Assembly: GCA_945863085.1 (NCBI GenBank)
Contig: CAMBCD010000193.1
Coordinates: forward strand, 1 to 5,587
DNA: 5,587 nt
Source of the DNA: Bordetella parapertussis
GTDB taxonomy: Bacteria; Pseudomonadota; Gammaproteobacteria; Burkholderiales; SG8-41
Reading direction: 5' to 3'
A program made the position numbers and the translations under genes. Shown piece by piece: positions 1 to 5,587 of this stretch. How positions within the stretch are numbered: position 1 is the stretch's first letter; each line of letters starts with the position of its first letter. Below the pieces are notes generated by a model, which worked only from the letters and a program-made list of their open reading frames with translations, was not told the DNA's origin and made no database searches.

Positions 1-125
1 ACCTGGCGGCGGCGATATCCGGGGCCGTGCGTGATGGCGACGTGGTGCTGGCGATGGGCGCCGGTTCGATCGGCACGGTCGCGGGCAGGCTGGCGAAGGA
101 AATGGAACAAAGGAAAAACGCGTGA
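1..125 (+). CDS. murC: UDP-N-acetylmuramate--L-alanine ligase MurC, C-terminal end (partial)
   Basis: Only the last 40 codons are in the window, read from base 3 to a TGA at 123-125; the 5' part lies upstream. The visible tail contains DGDVVLAMGAGSIGTVAGRL, which matches the conserved end of MurC, where a G-D-x-V-L-x-M-G-A-G-x-I motif closes the C-terminal domain of Mur ligases. MurC is a cytoplasmic enzyme that joins L-alanine to UDP-MurNAc with ATP, the first step of stem peptide assembly. Its stop overlaps the murB GTG start by 4 bases (GTGA), which suggests translational coupling. The identification rests on the tail motif together with the gene order (followed by murB and ddl); both agree. 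The last residues (KEMEQRKNA) are charged and variable, as is common at MurC ends. Confidence 0.9.
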   Translation, partial: LAAAISGAVRDGDVVLAMGAGSIGTVAGRLAKEMEQRKNA

Positions 126-1132
126 GCCGGGATGCCGAGCTTGAGCGAAACATTGACATGAACATGAGCGAGCAGGAACAGATACGGAGGCAAGGGTTGC
201 GCGGCACATTGCGCCGCGACGAACCCATGGCGCGCCATGTCAGCTGGCGGGCGGGGGGGCGTGCGCGCTGCACTTATGCGCCGGCCGATCTCGATGACAT
301 GGCGGTGTTCCTGCGCGGCTTGCCCGACAGTGAGCCGGTTTGCATGGTGGGGCTGGGCAGCAACCTGCTGGTGCGCGACGGCGGTTTTGACGGCACGGTT
401 ATTTTCACCCACTGGGCCCTGCGCGATGTGCGCGTGGTGCTGACGGCACCCATGGGCGGTGAAATCACGGCGCAGGCCGGCGTGGCCAGCCCCAAGGTGG
501 CGCGCATCGCGGCCTTGAACAATCTCGGTGGCGCGGAATTCCTCGCCGGCATTCCGGGAACCGTCGGCGGCGCGGTGGCGATGAACGCCGGCTGTTATGG
601 CGGCGAAACCTGGGACATCGTGGCGCAGGTCGAAACCATGGATCGCGCCGGTGTGCTGCGTGTGCGTACGCCCGGCCACTACACCGTCGGTTATCGCAGC
701 GTCGAGCGCCGCTGCCGGCAGTTGTCGAACATCCCGGGCAGCACCGCCCGCAAACACGGCGATGCCGAGGAATGGTTCGTGTCGGCGACCTTCCGTCTGC
801 CGCGCGGTGACGGGATTGAAGCGCGGGCCAAAATCAAAGCCTTGCTGTCGCAGCGTATCGCCGCCCAGCCGCTGGGGGTACCCAATGCCGGTTCGGTGTT
901 TCGCAATCCGCCGGGCGACCATGCGGCGCGGCTGATCGAAGCCTGTGGCCTGAAGGGCCGGGTGATCGGCGGCGCGGCCATTTCGGCGAAACACTCGAAT
1001 TTCATCGTCAACACCGGTGGCGCGAGCGCTGCGGACATCGAGGCCTTGATCGAACTTGCACAGCAAACGGTGCAGCAACGTTTTGGTGTCGTGCTGGAGC
1101 GTGAAGTGCGGGTGATCGGGGAACGTCTATGA
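122..1132 (+). CDS. murB: UDP-N-acetylenolpyruvoylglucosamine reductase MurB
   Basis: 336 aa. MurB is a cytoplasmic FAD enzyme that uses NADPH to reduce UDP-GlcNAc-enolpyruvate to UDP-MurNAc, just before the MurC step. Seen in the sequence: [11 protein letters not shown] (about 36-46) opening the FAD-binding domain; [15 protein letters not shown] (77-91); [19 protein letters not shown] (139-157), the flavin pyrophosphate-binding stretch; GYRS (190-193) with the expected active-site Arg192; NAGSVFRNP (255-263) with Ser258 as the expected proton donor; and EREVRVIG (326-333) with Glu328 as the expected acid. All key residues are present. The GTG start at 122 is chosen because AGGA at 111-114 lies 7 bases upstream and the start overlaps the murC stop; ATG codons at 158 and 164 lack a good ribosome binding site. 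The conserved fold begins only near residue 27, so a shorter form starting at 158 cannot be excluded. The segment at about 194-216 looks longer than in relatives I recall. Confidence 0.95.
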   Translation: MSRDAELERNIDMNMSEQEQIRRQGLRGTLRRDEPMARHVSWRAGGRARCTYAPADLDDMAVFLRGLPDSEPVCMVGLGSNLLVRDGGFDGTVIFTHWALRDVRVVLTAPMGGEITAQAGVASPKVARIAALNNLGGAEFLAGIPGTVGGAVAMNAGCYGGETWDIVAQVETMDRAGVLRVRTPGHYTVGYRSVERRCRQLSNIPGSTARKHGDAEEWFVSATFRLPRGDGIEARAKIKALLSQRIAAQPLGVPNAGSVFRNPPGDHAARLIEACGLKGRVIGGAAISAKHSNFIVNTGGASAADIEALIELAQQTVQQRFGVVLEREVRVIGERL

Positions 1133-2040
1133 GCAGATTCGGAAAAATTGCCGTGTTGATGGGTGGCCTGAGCGCCGAGCGTGAAATATCCCTGATGAGC
1201 GGCGGCAATGTGCTGGAGGCTCTGCGCAAGGCAGGCATGGATGCCCATGCTTTTGATCCAGCGGAACGGGAAATCTTCGAACTCAAGCGCGATGGTTACG
1301 CGCGGGTGTTCATCGCGCTGCATGGACGTTACGGCGAGGACGGCACGGTGCAGGGCGCGCTGGAGTTGATGCGCATCCCGTACACCGGCAGCGGCGTGAT
1401 GGCTTCGGCGCTGGCGATGGACAAGGTACGCACAAAAATGGTGTGGACTGCCGCCGGTATTCCGACGCCGCGTTTCGAGGTGATCGACGCGCAAAGCGAC
1501 TGGACCGGTGTGGCCGCCCGTCTCGGCCTGCCGCTGATCGTCAAGCCGGTGCGTGAAGGTTCGACCATCGGGTTGACCAAGGTGATGAAGGCCGTCGATC
1601 TGCCGCAGGCTTACGCGACGGCGGCGAAGCACGATCCCCTGGTGATGGCGGAAGAGTTTGTCAGCGGCGAAGAACTGACCGCCGGCTTCCTCGGCGAAAC
1701 CGCCCTGCCGCTGATCCGCATCGAGGCACCGCAGGGCAATTACGATTACCAGAACAAGTATTTCAGCGACGAAACCAAATATCACTGTCCCTGCGGGCTG
1801 CCCGACGCCGAGGAGCAGCGCATCCGGGCGCTGGTGATGAAAAGTGCGCAGGCGCTGGGTTGTACCGGCTGGGGGCGTGCCGACCTGATCCGCCGCGCCG
1901 ACGGCAGTGTGCAGTTCCTGGAAATGAATACTTCCCCGGGCATGACCGGGCACAGCCTGGTGCCGATGGCGGCAAAGCAGGCGGGCTTGTCGTTCAACGA
2001 TCTGGTGGTACGGATACTGGAACTGGCCCATGTGGGATAA
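1129..2040 (+). CDS. ddlB: D-alanine--D-alanine ligase
   Basis: 303 aa, close to E. coli DdlB (306 aa). An ATP-grasp enzyme of the cytoplasm that joins two D-alanines to make the dipeptide added by MurF. Visible motifs: [11 protein letters not shown] (12-22), with Glu17 at the place of the E. coli Glu15 that binds the first D-Ala; [14 protein letters not shown] (63-76); [15 protein letters not shown] (85-99); [11 protein letters not shown] (138-148) with Ser145; the omega-loop SDETKYHCP (213-221) with Tyr218; GWGRADL (247-253); and [20 protein letters not shown] (263-282). Asp252, Glu265 and Asn267 are the expected magnesium ligands. A tyrosine rather than phenylalanine in the omega loop fits D-Ala-D-Ala rather than D-Ala-D-Lac activity (family knowledge). 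The start ATG overlaps the murB stop (ATGA) and has GGGGA at 1118-1122 six bases upstream. The 3' end overlaps ftsQ by 11 bases. The symbol ddlB follows the usual name of the dcw-cluster copy; whether the genome also has ddlA is not visible. Confidence 0.97.
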   Translation: MSRFGKIAVLMGGLSAEREISLMSGGNVLEALRKAGMDAHAFDPAEREIFELKRDGYARVFIALHGRYGEDGTVQGALELMRIPYTGSGVMASALAMDKVRTKMVWTAAGIPTPRFEVIDAQSDWTGVAARLGLPLIVKPVREGSTIGLTKVMKAVDLPQAYATAAKHDPLVMAEEFVSGEELTAGFLGETALPLIRIEAPQGNYDYQNKYFSDETKYHCPCGLPDAEEQRIRALVMKSAQALGCTGWGRADLIRRADGSVQFLEMNTSPGMTGHSLVPMAAKQAGLSFNDLVVRILELAHVG

Positions 2041-2767
2041 GCCCGCAGCCCTCAACACCATCGCCGACCTGCTGTTTGTCGCGGCATTGCTCGGTCTGCT
2101 CTATGCCGGTGTGGCCTATGCCGTGCGCCTGCCGGCCTTTTCGATCAACGCGGTGCGCGTGGTGACGCCGCTGGCGCATGTCACCCGGGAACAGGTCGAG
2201 GAAATCGTCCGCCGTGAGGTGCGCGGCACGTTTTTCACGCTGCAGCTGGGATCGGCCCGCACGGCTTTCGAAAAACTGCCGTGGGTGCGCAGCGCAGCAG
2301 TGCGCCGCCAGTGGCCGGGCAGCCTTGAAGTTGCGTTGACGGAGCATATGCCGCTGGCGCGCTGGGGCAAGGAAGCCCTGGTCAATGTCCATGGCGAGGT
2401 GTTTGAAGCGGCGTTTGACGGCGCCTTGCCGGTATTCAACGGTCCCGCCGGCTCAGCCAAGGAAATGACCATCCAGTACGACCACTTCCGGCGCAGCCTC
2501 GCCGCGATCGACAAAACACCGGGCGAAATCAACGTGTCACCGCGGCGCGCCTGGCAGATCCGGCTCGACGACGGCATGACCTTGGATCTGGGGCGTGATC
2601 AGGTCGAAGAGCGGCTGCGGCGTTTTGTCACCACTTATCCGCGGACGATTGCGCGCATGAGCCGCCCCGTTGACCGCGTTGATTTGCGTTATGCCAACGG
2701 CTTTGCCGCGCGGGTGCCGGGCCTGCCGCCTGCAGCAGTGGAATCCCGGCAAAAACGCGGGGCTTAG
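2030..2767 (+). CDS. ftsQ: Cell division protein FtsQ
   Basis: 245 aa, somewhat shorter than E. coli FtsQ (276 aa). A bitopic inner-membrane protein of the divisome that recruits FtsB and FtsL and links the cytoplasmic ring to septal wall synthesis. Seen: a short cytoplasmic N-terminus (MWDKPAALN), one hydrophobic segment at about 10-32, then a POTRA domain at about 36-105 beginning FSINAVRV and including [26 protein letters not shown] (80-105), the most conserved part of FtsQ. The beta domain follows to about 230. [14 protein letters not shown] (217-230) corresponds to the E. coli region around Tyr248 that contacts FtsB; the tyrosine is kept as Tyr221. The short tail after 230 is basic and probably disordered. 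The start ATG lies inside the last codons of ddl, with only a weak GGA at 2019-2021, so translation probably depends on coupling to ddl. Confidence 0.95.
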   Translation: MWDKPAALNTIADLLFVAALLGLLYAGVAYAVRLPAFSINAVRVVTPLAHVTREQVEEIVRREVRGTFFTLQLGSARTAFEKLPWVRSAAVRRQWPGSLEVALTEHMPLARWGKEALVNVHGEVFEAAFDGALPVFNGPAGSAKEMTIQYDHFRRSLAAIDKTPGEINVSPRRAWQIRLDDGMTLDLGRDQVEERLRRFVTTYPRTIARMSRPVDRVDLRYANGFAARVPGLPPAAVESRQKRGA

Positions 2768-2782
2768 GAAATGACAGGAACC

Positions 2783-4021
2783 ATGAATAAAACCAGGGAA
2801 AACAAGAAATTGGTGGTGGGTCTCGACATCGGTACGTCGAAGATCGTCGCCATTGTCGCCGAACTCAAACCCGAGGGCGGCTTCGAGATCATCGGCATGG
2901 GCAGCCACCCCTCGCGCGGTTTGAAAAAGGGCGTGGTGGTCAACATCGAAACCACGGTCAATGCCATCCAGCGCGCGCTGGAGGAAGCGGAACTGATGGC
3001 CGATTGCAAGATTCGCGAGGTCTATACCGGCATCGCCGGCAATCACATCAAGAGTTTCAACTCGCAGGGCATGGTCGCGATCAAGGACAAGGAAGTCGCG
3101 CAGATAGACATCGATCGTGTGATCGAGACAGCCAAGGCGGTGCAGATCCCGAACGACCAGCAGATCCTGCACGTGCTGAACCAGGAATTCATCATTGATG
3201 GCCAGGAGGATGTGCGCGAGCCGCTGGGCATGTCCGGGGTCCGGCTTGAGGTCAAGGTGCATATCGTTACCGGTGCGGTGTCCGCGGCGCAGAACATCAT
3301 CAAGTGCGTGCGCCGCTGCGGTCTGGAGGTCAACGACCTCGTGCTGCAACCATTGGCATCATCCGTCGCGGTGCTGTCGGACGATGAAAAAGACCTCGGT
3401 GTGTGCCTGATCGACATCGGCGGCGGCACCACCGACATGGCGGTATTCACCCACGGCGCGATCCGTCATACCGCAGTGATCCCGATCGCCGGCGACCAGA
3501 TTACCAACGACATCGCGATGGCACTGCGCACACCGACCAAGGACGCGGAGGACATCAAGCAGCGTTTCGGCTGCGCACTGTCGCAACTCGCCGATCCGCA
3601 GGAAATGGTCGACGTACCGGGTGTCGGGGATCGCAGCTCGCGGCAACTCTCGTGCAAGACGCTGGCCGAGGTCATCGAACCGCGCGTTGAAGAACTGTAT
3701 TCGCTGGTGCAGACGGAGCTGCGGCGCAGCGGTTACGAGGAACTGCTGTCCTCGGGCGTGGTGCTGACCGGCGGCTCCAGCGCGATGCGGGGCATGGTCG
3801 AACTGGGCGAGGAGATTTTTCACATGCCGGTGCGCATCGGTCTGCCGCAGTACGCGGGCGGGCTGGCAGAAGTGGTGCGCAGCACACGGTATGCGACAGG
3901 GGTCGGTCTGCTGATCGCGGGCGCCGACGAACACCGCCAGCGCGATGCGGCGCGCATGCATATCAACAGCTTCCAGCAGGTGCTGGAACGGATGAAGCAC
4001 TGGTTTACGGGAAATTTCTGA
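2783..4021 (+). CDS. ftsA: Cell division protein FtsA
   Basis: 412 aa from the ATG at 2783 (416 aa from the in-frame ATG at 2771); E. coli FtsA is 420 aa. An actin-like ATPase that anchors FtsZ to the inner membrane and helps recruit late divisome proteins. Seen, numbered from the 2783 start: LVVGLDIGTSK (10-20), the phosphate-1 loop; the 1C subdomain at about 80-160 in place of actin 1B; LIDIGGGTTDMAVF (209-222), phosphate-2; VVLTGGSSAMRG (326-337), the adenosine motif; and a C-terminal amphipathic helix ending QVLERMKHWFTGNF (399-412), the membrane-targeting sequence. The 2783 start is preferred because it leaves MNKTRENKKLVVGL, close to the family N-terminus, and has AGGA at 2776-2779, though only 3 bases away. 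At 2771 the AGGA is only one base from the ATG, too close to act. ftsQ ends at 2767, so the genes almost touch. Confidence 0.96.
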   Translation: MNKTRENKKLVVGLDIGTSKIVAIVAELKPEGGFEIIGMGSHPSRGLKKGVVVNIETTVNAIQRALEEAELMADCKIREVYTGIAGNHIKSFNSQGMVAIKDKEVAQIDIDRVIETAKAVQIPNDQQILHVLNQEFIIDGQEDVREPLGMSGVRLEVKVHIVTGAVSAAQNIIKCVRRCGLEVNDLVLQPLASSVAVLSDDEKDLGVCLIDIGGGTTDMAVFTHGAIRHTAVIPIAGDQITNDIAMALRTPTKDAEDIKQRFGCALSQLADPQEMVDVPGVGDRSSRQLSCKTLAEVIEPRVEELYSLVQTELRRSGYEELLSSGVVLTGGSSAMRGMVELGEEIFHMPVRIGLPQYAGGLAEVVRSTRYATGVGLLIAGADEHRQRDAARMHINSFQQVLERMKHWFTGNF

Positions 4022-4128
4022 TTTTGATGATTGCAGCAGTGGATTCGGATTTGTTTGAAGGTTTTTTACGGGATGGCGGGATTTTTCAACATTAACGTTG
4101 CTTTGTTTGCGGAAAAAAGGAGATACAC
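4022..4128 (+). promoter_or_regulatory. AT-rich ftsA-ftsZ leader region
   Basis: A 107-base gap in an otherwise overlapping operon, with 42 of 107 bases G or C by hand count, clearly poorer in GC than the flanking genes. It holds a T6 run (4062-4067), a T5 run (4082-4086), an imperfect dyad CAACATTAACGTTG (4087-4100) and the ftsZ ribosome binding site. In many proteobacteria ftsZ has extra promoters near or inside ftsA, so a promoter here is plausible. However, I found no convincing -35/-10 pair: TTTACG at 4065-4070 with AACATT at 4088-4093 has correct spacing but a poor -10. No hairpin followed by a U run is present, so read-through from ftsA is expected. Confidence 0.4.
4117..4122 (+). promoter_or_regulatory. 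Strong ribosome binding site of ftsZ
   Basis: AAGGAG lies 6 bases before the ftsZ ATG at 4129, preceded by a run of A. It is the strongest Shine-Dalgarno sequence in the window; the other genes have only AGGA, GGGGA, GGA or nothing clear. This fits the need to make FtsZ in much larger amounts than FtsQ and FtsA from a shared message (inference). It also fixes the ftsZ start. Confidence 0.85.
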
Positions 4129-5289
4129 ATGATTGAACTGATTGATGCACAGGCGCAGGAAGCGGTAATCAAGGTGATCGGGGTCGGCGGTTGCGGCGGC
4201 AACGCGGTGGACCACATGATCGTCCAGGGCGTGCAGGGCGTGGAGTTCATCTGCGCCAACACGGACGCCCAGGCGCTCAAGCGCAATCAGGCCAAAACCC
4301 AGCTTCAACTGGGCAGCGAAATCACCAAGGGTCTGGGGGCGGGCGCCAATCCCGAGATCGGCCGCCAGGCTGCACTCGAGGATCGCGAGCGCATCGCCGA
4401 AATGATTTCGGGCGCGGACATGCTGTTCCTGACCGCGGGCATGGGGGGCGGCACCGGCACGGGCGCTGCACCGGTGGTGGCCGAAGTTGCCAAGGAGTTG
4501 GGCATCCTGACGGTGGCCGTGGTCACCAAGCCTTTCGCCTTCGAAGGCAAACGCCAGCGCCTGGCGCAGGAAGGCCTGGACGCACTGGCGCAGCATGTTG
4601 ATTCGCTGATCGTGATCCCCAACGACAAACTGATGCAGGTCCTCGGCAATTCGATCACGCTGGACGAGGCGTTCCGCGCCGCCAACGACGTACTGCACGG
4701 CGCGGTGGCCGGCATCGCCGAAATTATCAGCTGCCCGGGCATGATCAACGTCGACTTTGCCGACGTGCGCACGGTGATGGGCGAGATGGGCATGGCGATG
4801 ATGGGTTCGGCAAAAGCCGCCGGCATCGGGCGGGCGCGTGAAGCGGCCGAGCAGGCGGTGGCCTGTCCGCTGCTGGAGGACATCAATATTTCCGACGCGC
4901 GTGGCGTACTGGTGAATATCTCCGCCAGCAAGGCGACGTTCCAGTTGCAGGAAATGTATGACGTCATGGAAACCATCAAGGCCTTTGCCGCTGATTCAGC
5001 GACCGTCATTGTCGGCACCGTCTACGATGAAAGTCTCGAGGATGCCCTGCGGGTGACCATCGTCGCGACCGGCCTCGGCAAACCGCTGGCGCGGCAGAAC
5101 GCCAAACCGATGATCGTGGTGGCGCAGAAGACCGGCACCGACAACATGGGGATGGAAGTGGACTACAACGCGCTGGAGCAGCCGGCGGTGATCCGTCGCC
5201 GTAACCGGGATGCAACGGTTGAAGCCATGCGGCAGTCTGGTGTCGAGATGCTCGATATCCCGGCATTTTTGCGCAAGCAGGCTGACTGA
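4129..5289 (+). CDS. ftsZ: Cell division protein FtsZ
   Basis: 386 aa (E. coli 383). The tubulin-like GTPase that polymerises into the Z ring at midcell and recruits the divisome. Domains seen: N-terminal GTPase domain with IKVIGVGGCGGNAVDHM (14-30), ANTDAQAL (43-50), the tubulin signature GGGTGTG (106-112) and VTKPFAFEGKRR-type helix region (132-144); the T7 loop NVDFADV (207-213), whose Asp209 and Asp212 complete the GTPase site of the neighbouring subunit; a C-terminal domain to about 317; a linker of about 55 residues (318-373); and the conserved C-terminal peptide LDIPAFLRKQAD (375-386), which binds FtsA and ZipA and is of the E. coli type. All catalytic residues are present. The start is set by the AAGGAG site. 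The gene stands apart from ftsA and lpxC by gaps of 107 and 173 bases, so it can be tuned separately from the tight block upstream. Confidence 0.98.
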   Translation: MIELIDAQAQEAVIKVIGVGGCGGNAVDHMIVQGVQGVEFICANTDAQALKRNQAKTQLQLGSEITKGLGAGANPEIGRQAALEDRERIAEMISGADMLFLTAGMGGGTGTGAAPVVAEVAKELGILTVAVVTKPFAFEGKRQRLAQEGLDALAQHVDSLIVIPNDKLMQVLGNSITLDEAFRAANDVLHGAVAGIAEIISCPGMINVDFADVRTVMGEMGMAMMGSAKAAGIGRAREAAEQAVACPLLEDINISDARGVLVNISASKATFQLQEMYDVMETIKAFAADSATVIVGTVYDESLEDALRVTIVATGLGKPLARQNAKPMIVVAQKTGTDNMGMEVDYNALEQPAVIRRRNRDATVEAMRQSGVEMLDIPAFLRKQAD

Positions 5290-5338
5290 GGGTGCAGGGA
5301 GGGGTGTAGCAAGAAGCAGGCAGGGAGCGGCGGGGGTT

Positions 5339-5365
5339 GCGCCGGCCTGAGTGACGGGTCGGCGC
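5339..5365 (+). terminator. GC hairpin after ftsZ, possible terminator or attenuator
   Basis: The arms GCGCCG (5339-5344) and CGGCGC (5360-5365) pair perfectly. The stem continues through one G-U pair (5345/5359) and two C-G pairs (5346/5358, 5347/5357), leaving a loop of about 9 bases. It starts 50 bases after the ftsZ stop. The sequence after it (CTGTGCTGCAG) has no U run, so it is not a classical intrinsic terminator. It could instead stabilise the ftsZ message 3' end, pause polymerase or act together with Rho. The stem itself is clear; its function is inference. Confidence 0.4.
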
Positions 5366-5384
5366 CTGTGCTGCAGTGCGGCAT

Positions 5385-5390
5385 TATGAT
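5385..5390 (+). promoter_or_regulatory. Possible -10 element of an lpxC promoter
   Basis: TATGAT matches the sigma-70 -10 consensus at 5 of 6 positions and lies in an AT-rich patch (CATTATGATAAACTT) just after the GC hairpin. It would give a leader of roughly 65 bases before the lpxC GTG. No -35 resembling TTGACA is found at 15-19 bases spacing, and there is no extended TGn motif, so support is partial. A separate promoter for lpxC between ftsZ and lpxC is known in E. coli, which makes the position reasonable. Confidence 0.3.
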
Positions 5391-5447
5391 AAACTTCGCA
5401 CGCGTTCCGGATTCGGGCGCACCATGGCCAAAGTGATAAATCATTAA

Positions 5448-5458
5448 AACGATTCGTT
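5448..5458. promoter_or_regulatory. Short dyad AACGATTCGTT just before lpxC
   Basis: An 11-base dyad with 5-base arms AACGA and TCGTT around a single T, ending 4 bases before the lpxC start codon. It occupies the place where a Shine-Dalgarno sequence would normally be. As RNA it could form only a 4-bp stem with a 3-base loop, which is weak; as DNA it could be a protein-binding half-site pair. It may also be chance in an AT-rich stretch. Confidence 0.2.
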
Positions 5459-5462
5459 AAAC

Positions 5463-5587
5463 GTGATCAAGCAGCGCACCTTAAAAAACGTGATTCGCGC
5501 CACTGGCGTGGGTCTGCACACGGGCGAGAAGGTTCATCTGACCCTGCGCCCGGCGCAGCCGCACACCGGTATCGTGTTCCGGCGCAT
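5463..5587 (+). CDS. lpxC: UDP-3-O-acyl-N-acetylglucosamine deacetylase LpxC, N-terminal part (partial)
   Basis: The first 41 codons are present and the gene runs off the window. LpxC is a zinc-dependent cytoplasmic deacetylase that carries out the committed step of lipid A synthesis. Read from GTG, the protein begins [20 protein letters not shown] and continues to HTGIVFRR, matching the conserved LpxC N-terminus, with GVGLHTG (15-21) and LTLRPA (26-31) as signatures. The zinc-binding residues lie further downstream and cannot be checked. The GTG at 5463 is the only usable start: the same frame has a TAA at 5445-5447 and no ATG or TTG lies between. No clear Shine-Dalgarno sequence precedes it. 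E. coli LpxC is controlled mainly by FtsH proteolysis, which acts on the C-terminus in that species; nothing can be said of that here. Position right after ftsZ is the usual one in proteobacteria. Confidence 0.93.
   Translation, partial: MIKQRTLKNVIRATGVGLHTGEKVHLTLRPAQPHTGIVFRR

Noticed and set aside
158..166. Alternative murB starts at ATG 158 or 164.
   Set aside because: No good ribosome binding site precedes them, while GTG 122 has AGGA at 7 bases and overlaps the murC stop. The extra N-terminus is not conserved, so this is preferred rather than proven.
691..2061. A 456-codon open frame on the - strand across murB and ddl, and other long antisense frames (for example 2537-3349, 3359-4150, 4066-4698).
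   Set aside because: They lie opposite genes with complete conserved motifs. GC-rich codons commonly leave the opposite strand open. Their translations are rich in His, Arg and Gln with no recognisable domain.
4069..4081. Two CGGGA direct repeats with an 8-base period before ftsZ, resembling MraZ boxes.
   Set aside because: MraZ sites are TGGG-type repeats with about a 10-base period near the start of the cluster. Here there are only two copies with the wrong period and first base.
4022..4128. Small gene or RNA in the ftsA-ftsZ gap.
   Set aside because: No frame with a ribosome binding site and no stable stem-loop were seen; the gap looks like a leader only.
1..5587. A previously undescribed system, mobile element, CRISPR array or horizontally gained segment.
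   Set aside because: Every gene is a recognisable core dcw member in a known order, with uniform composition in the coding parts. No repeats, integrase, transposase or atypical cargo is present.

Overview
The window is a stretch of a dcw (division and cell wall) cluster from a GC-rich Gram-negative bacterium. All genes lie on the + strand in the order murC (3' end) - murB - ddl(B) - ftsQ - ftsA - ftsZ - lpxC (5' end). LpxC (lipid A synthesis) directly after ftsZ, and an FtsZ C-terminal tail of the LDIPAFLRKQAD type, point to Proteobacteria. The LpxC, FtsQ (start MWDKP) and FtsZ sequences read as betaproteobacterial. Finding murB between murC and ddl fits Nitrosomonadales-type betaproteobacteria better than the E. 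coli or Burkholderia arrangement. That lineage call is inference from remembered family sequences, not a search.

Layout: bases 1-2767 form a tightly packed block. murC and murB overlap by 4 nt (GTGA), murB and ddl by 4 nt (ATGA), and ddl and ftsQ by 11 nt; ftsQ is followed almost at once by ftsA. This indicates one polycistronic message with translational coupling. The packing breaks twice. A 107-base AT-rich gap (4022-4128; 42 of 107 bases G or C by hand count) separates ftsA from ftsZ and ends in a strong AAGGAG ribosome binding site. A 173-base gap (5290-5462) separates ftsZ from lpxC; it holds a G-rich purine stretch, a strong GC hairpin, a possible -10 element and a short dyad just before an lpxC GTG start that lacks a clear Shine-Dalgarno sequence.

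How the genes work together: MurC and MurB make and use UDP-MurNAc in the cytoplasmic peptidoglycan precursor pathway, and Ddl supplies the D-Ala-D-Ala dipeptide. FtsZ forms the division ring, FtsA tethers it to the membrane through a C-terminal amphipathic helix, and FtsQ links the early ring to the periplasmic late divisome (FtsB/FtsL). LpxC commits precursor to lipid A and so ties outer-membrane synthesis to the same locus.

No mobile element, CRISPR array, RNA gene or unknown gene was seen. I do not see a previously undescribed system here. The points worth a second look are small regulatory structures in the two gaps, the ambiguous ftsA start, and an apparent insertion in MurB.
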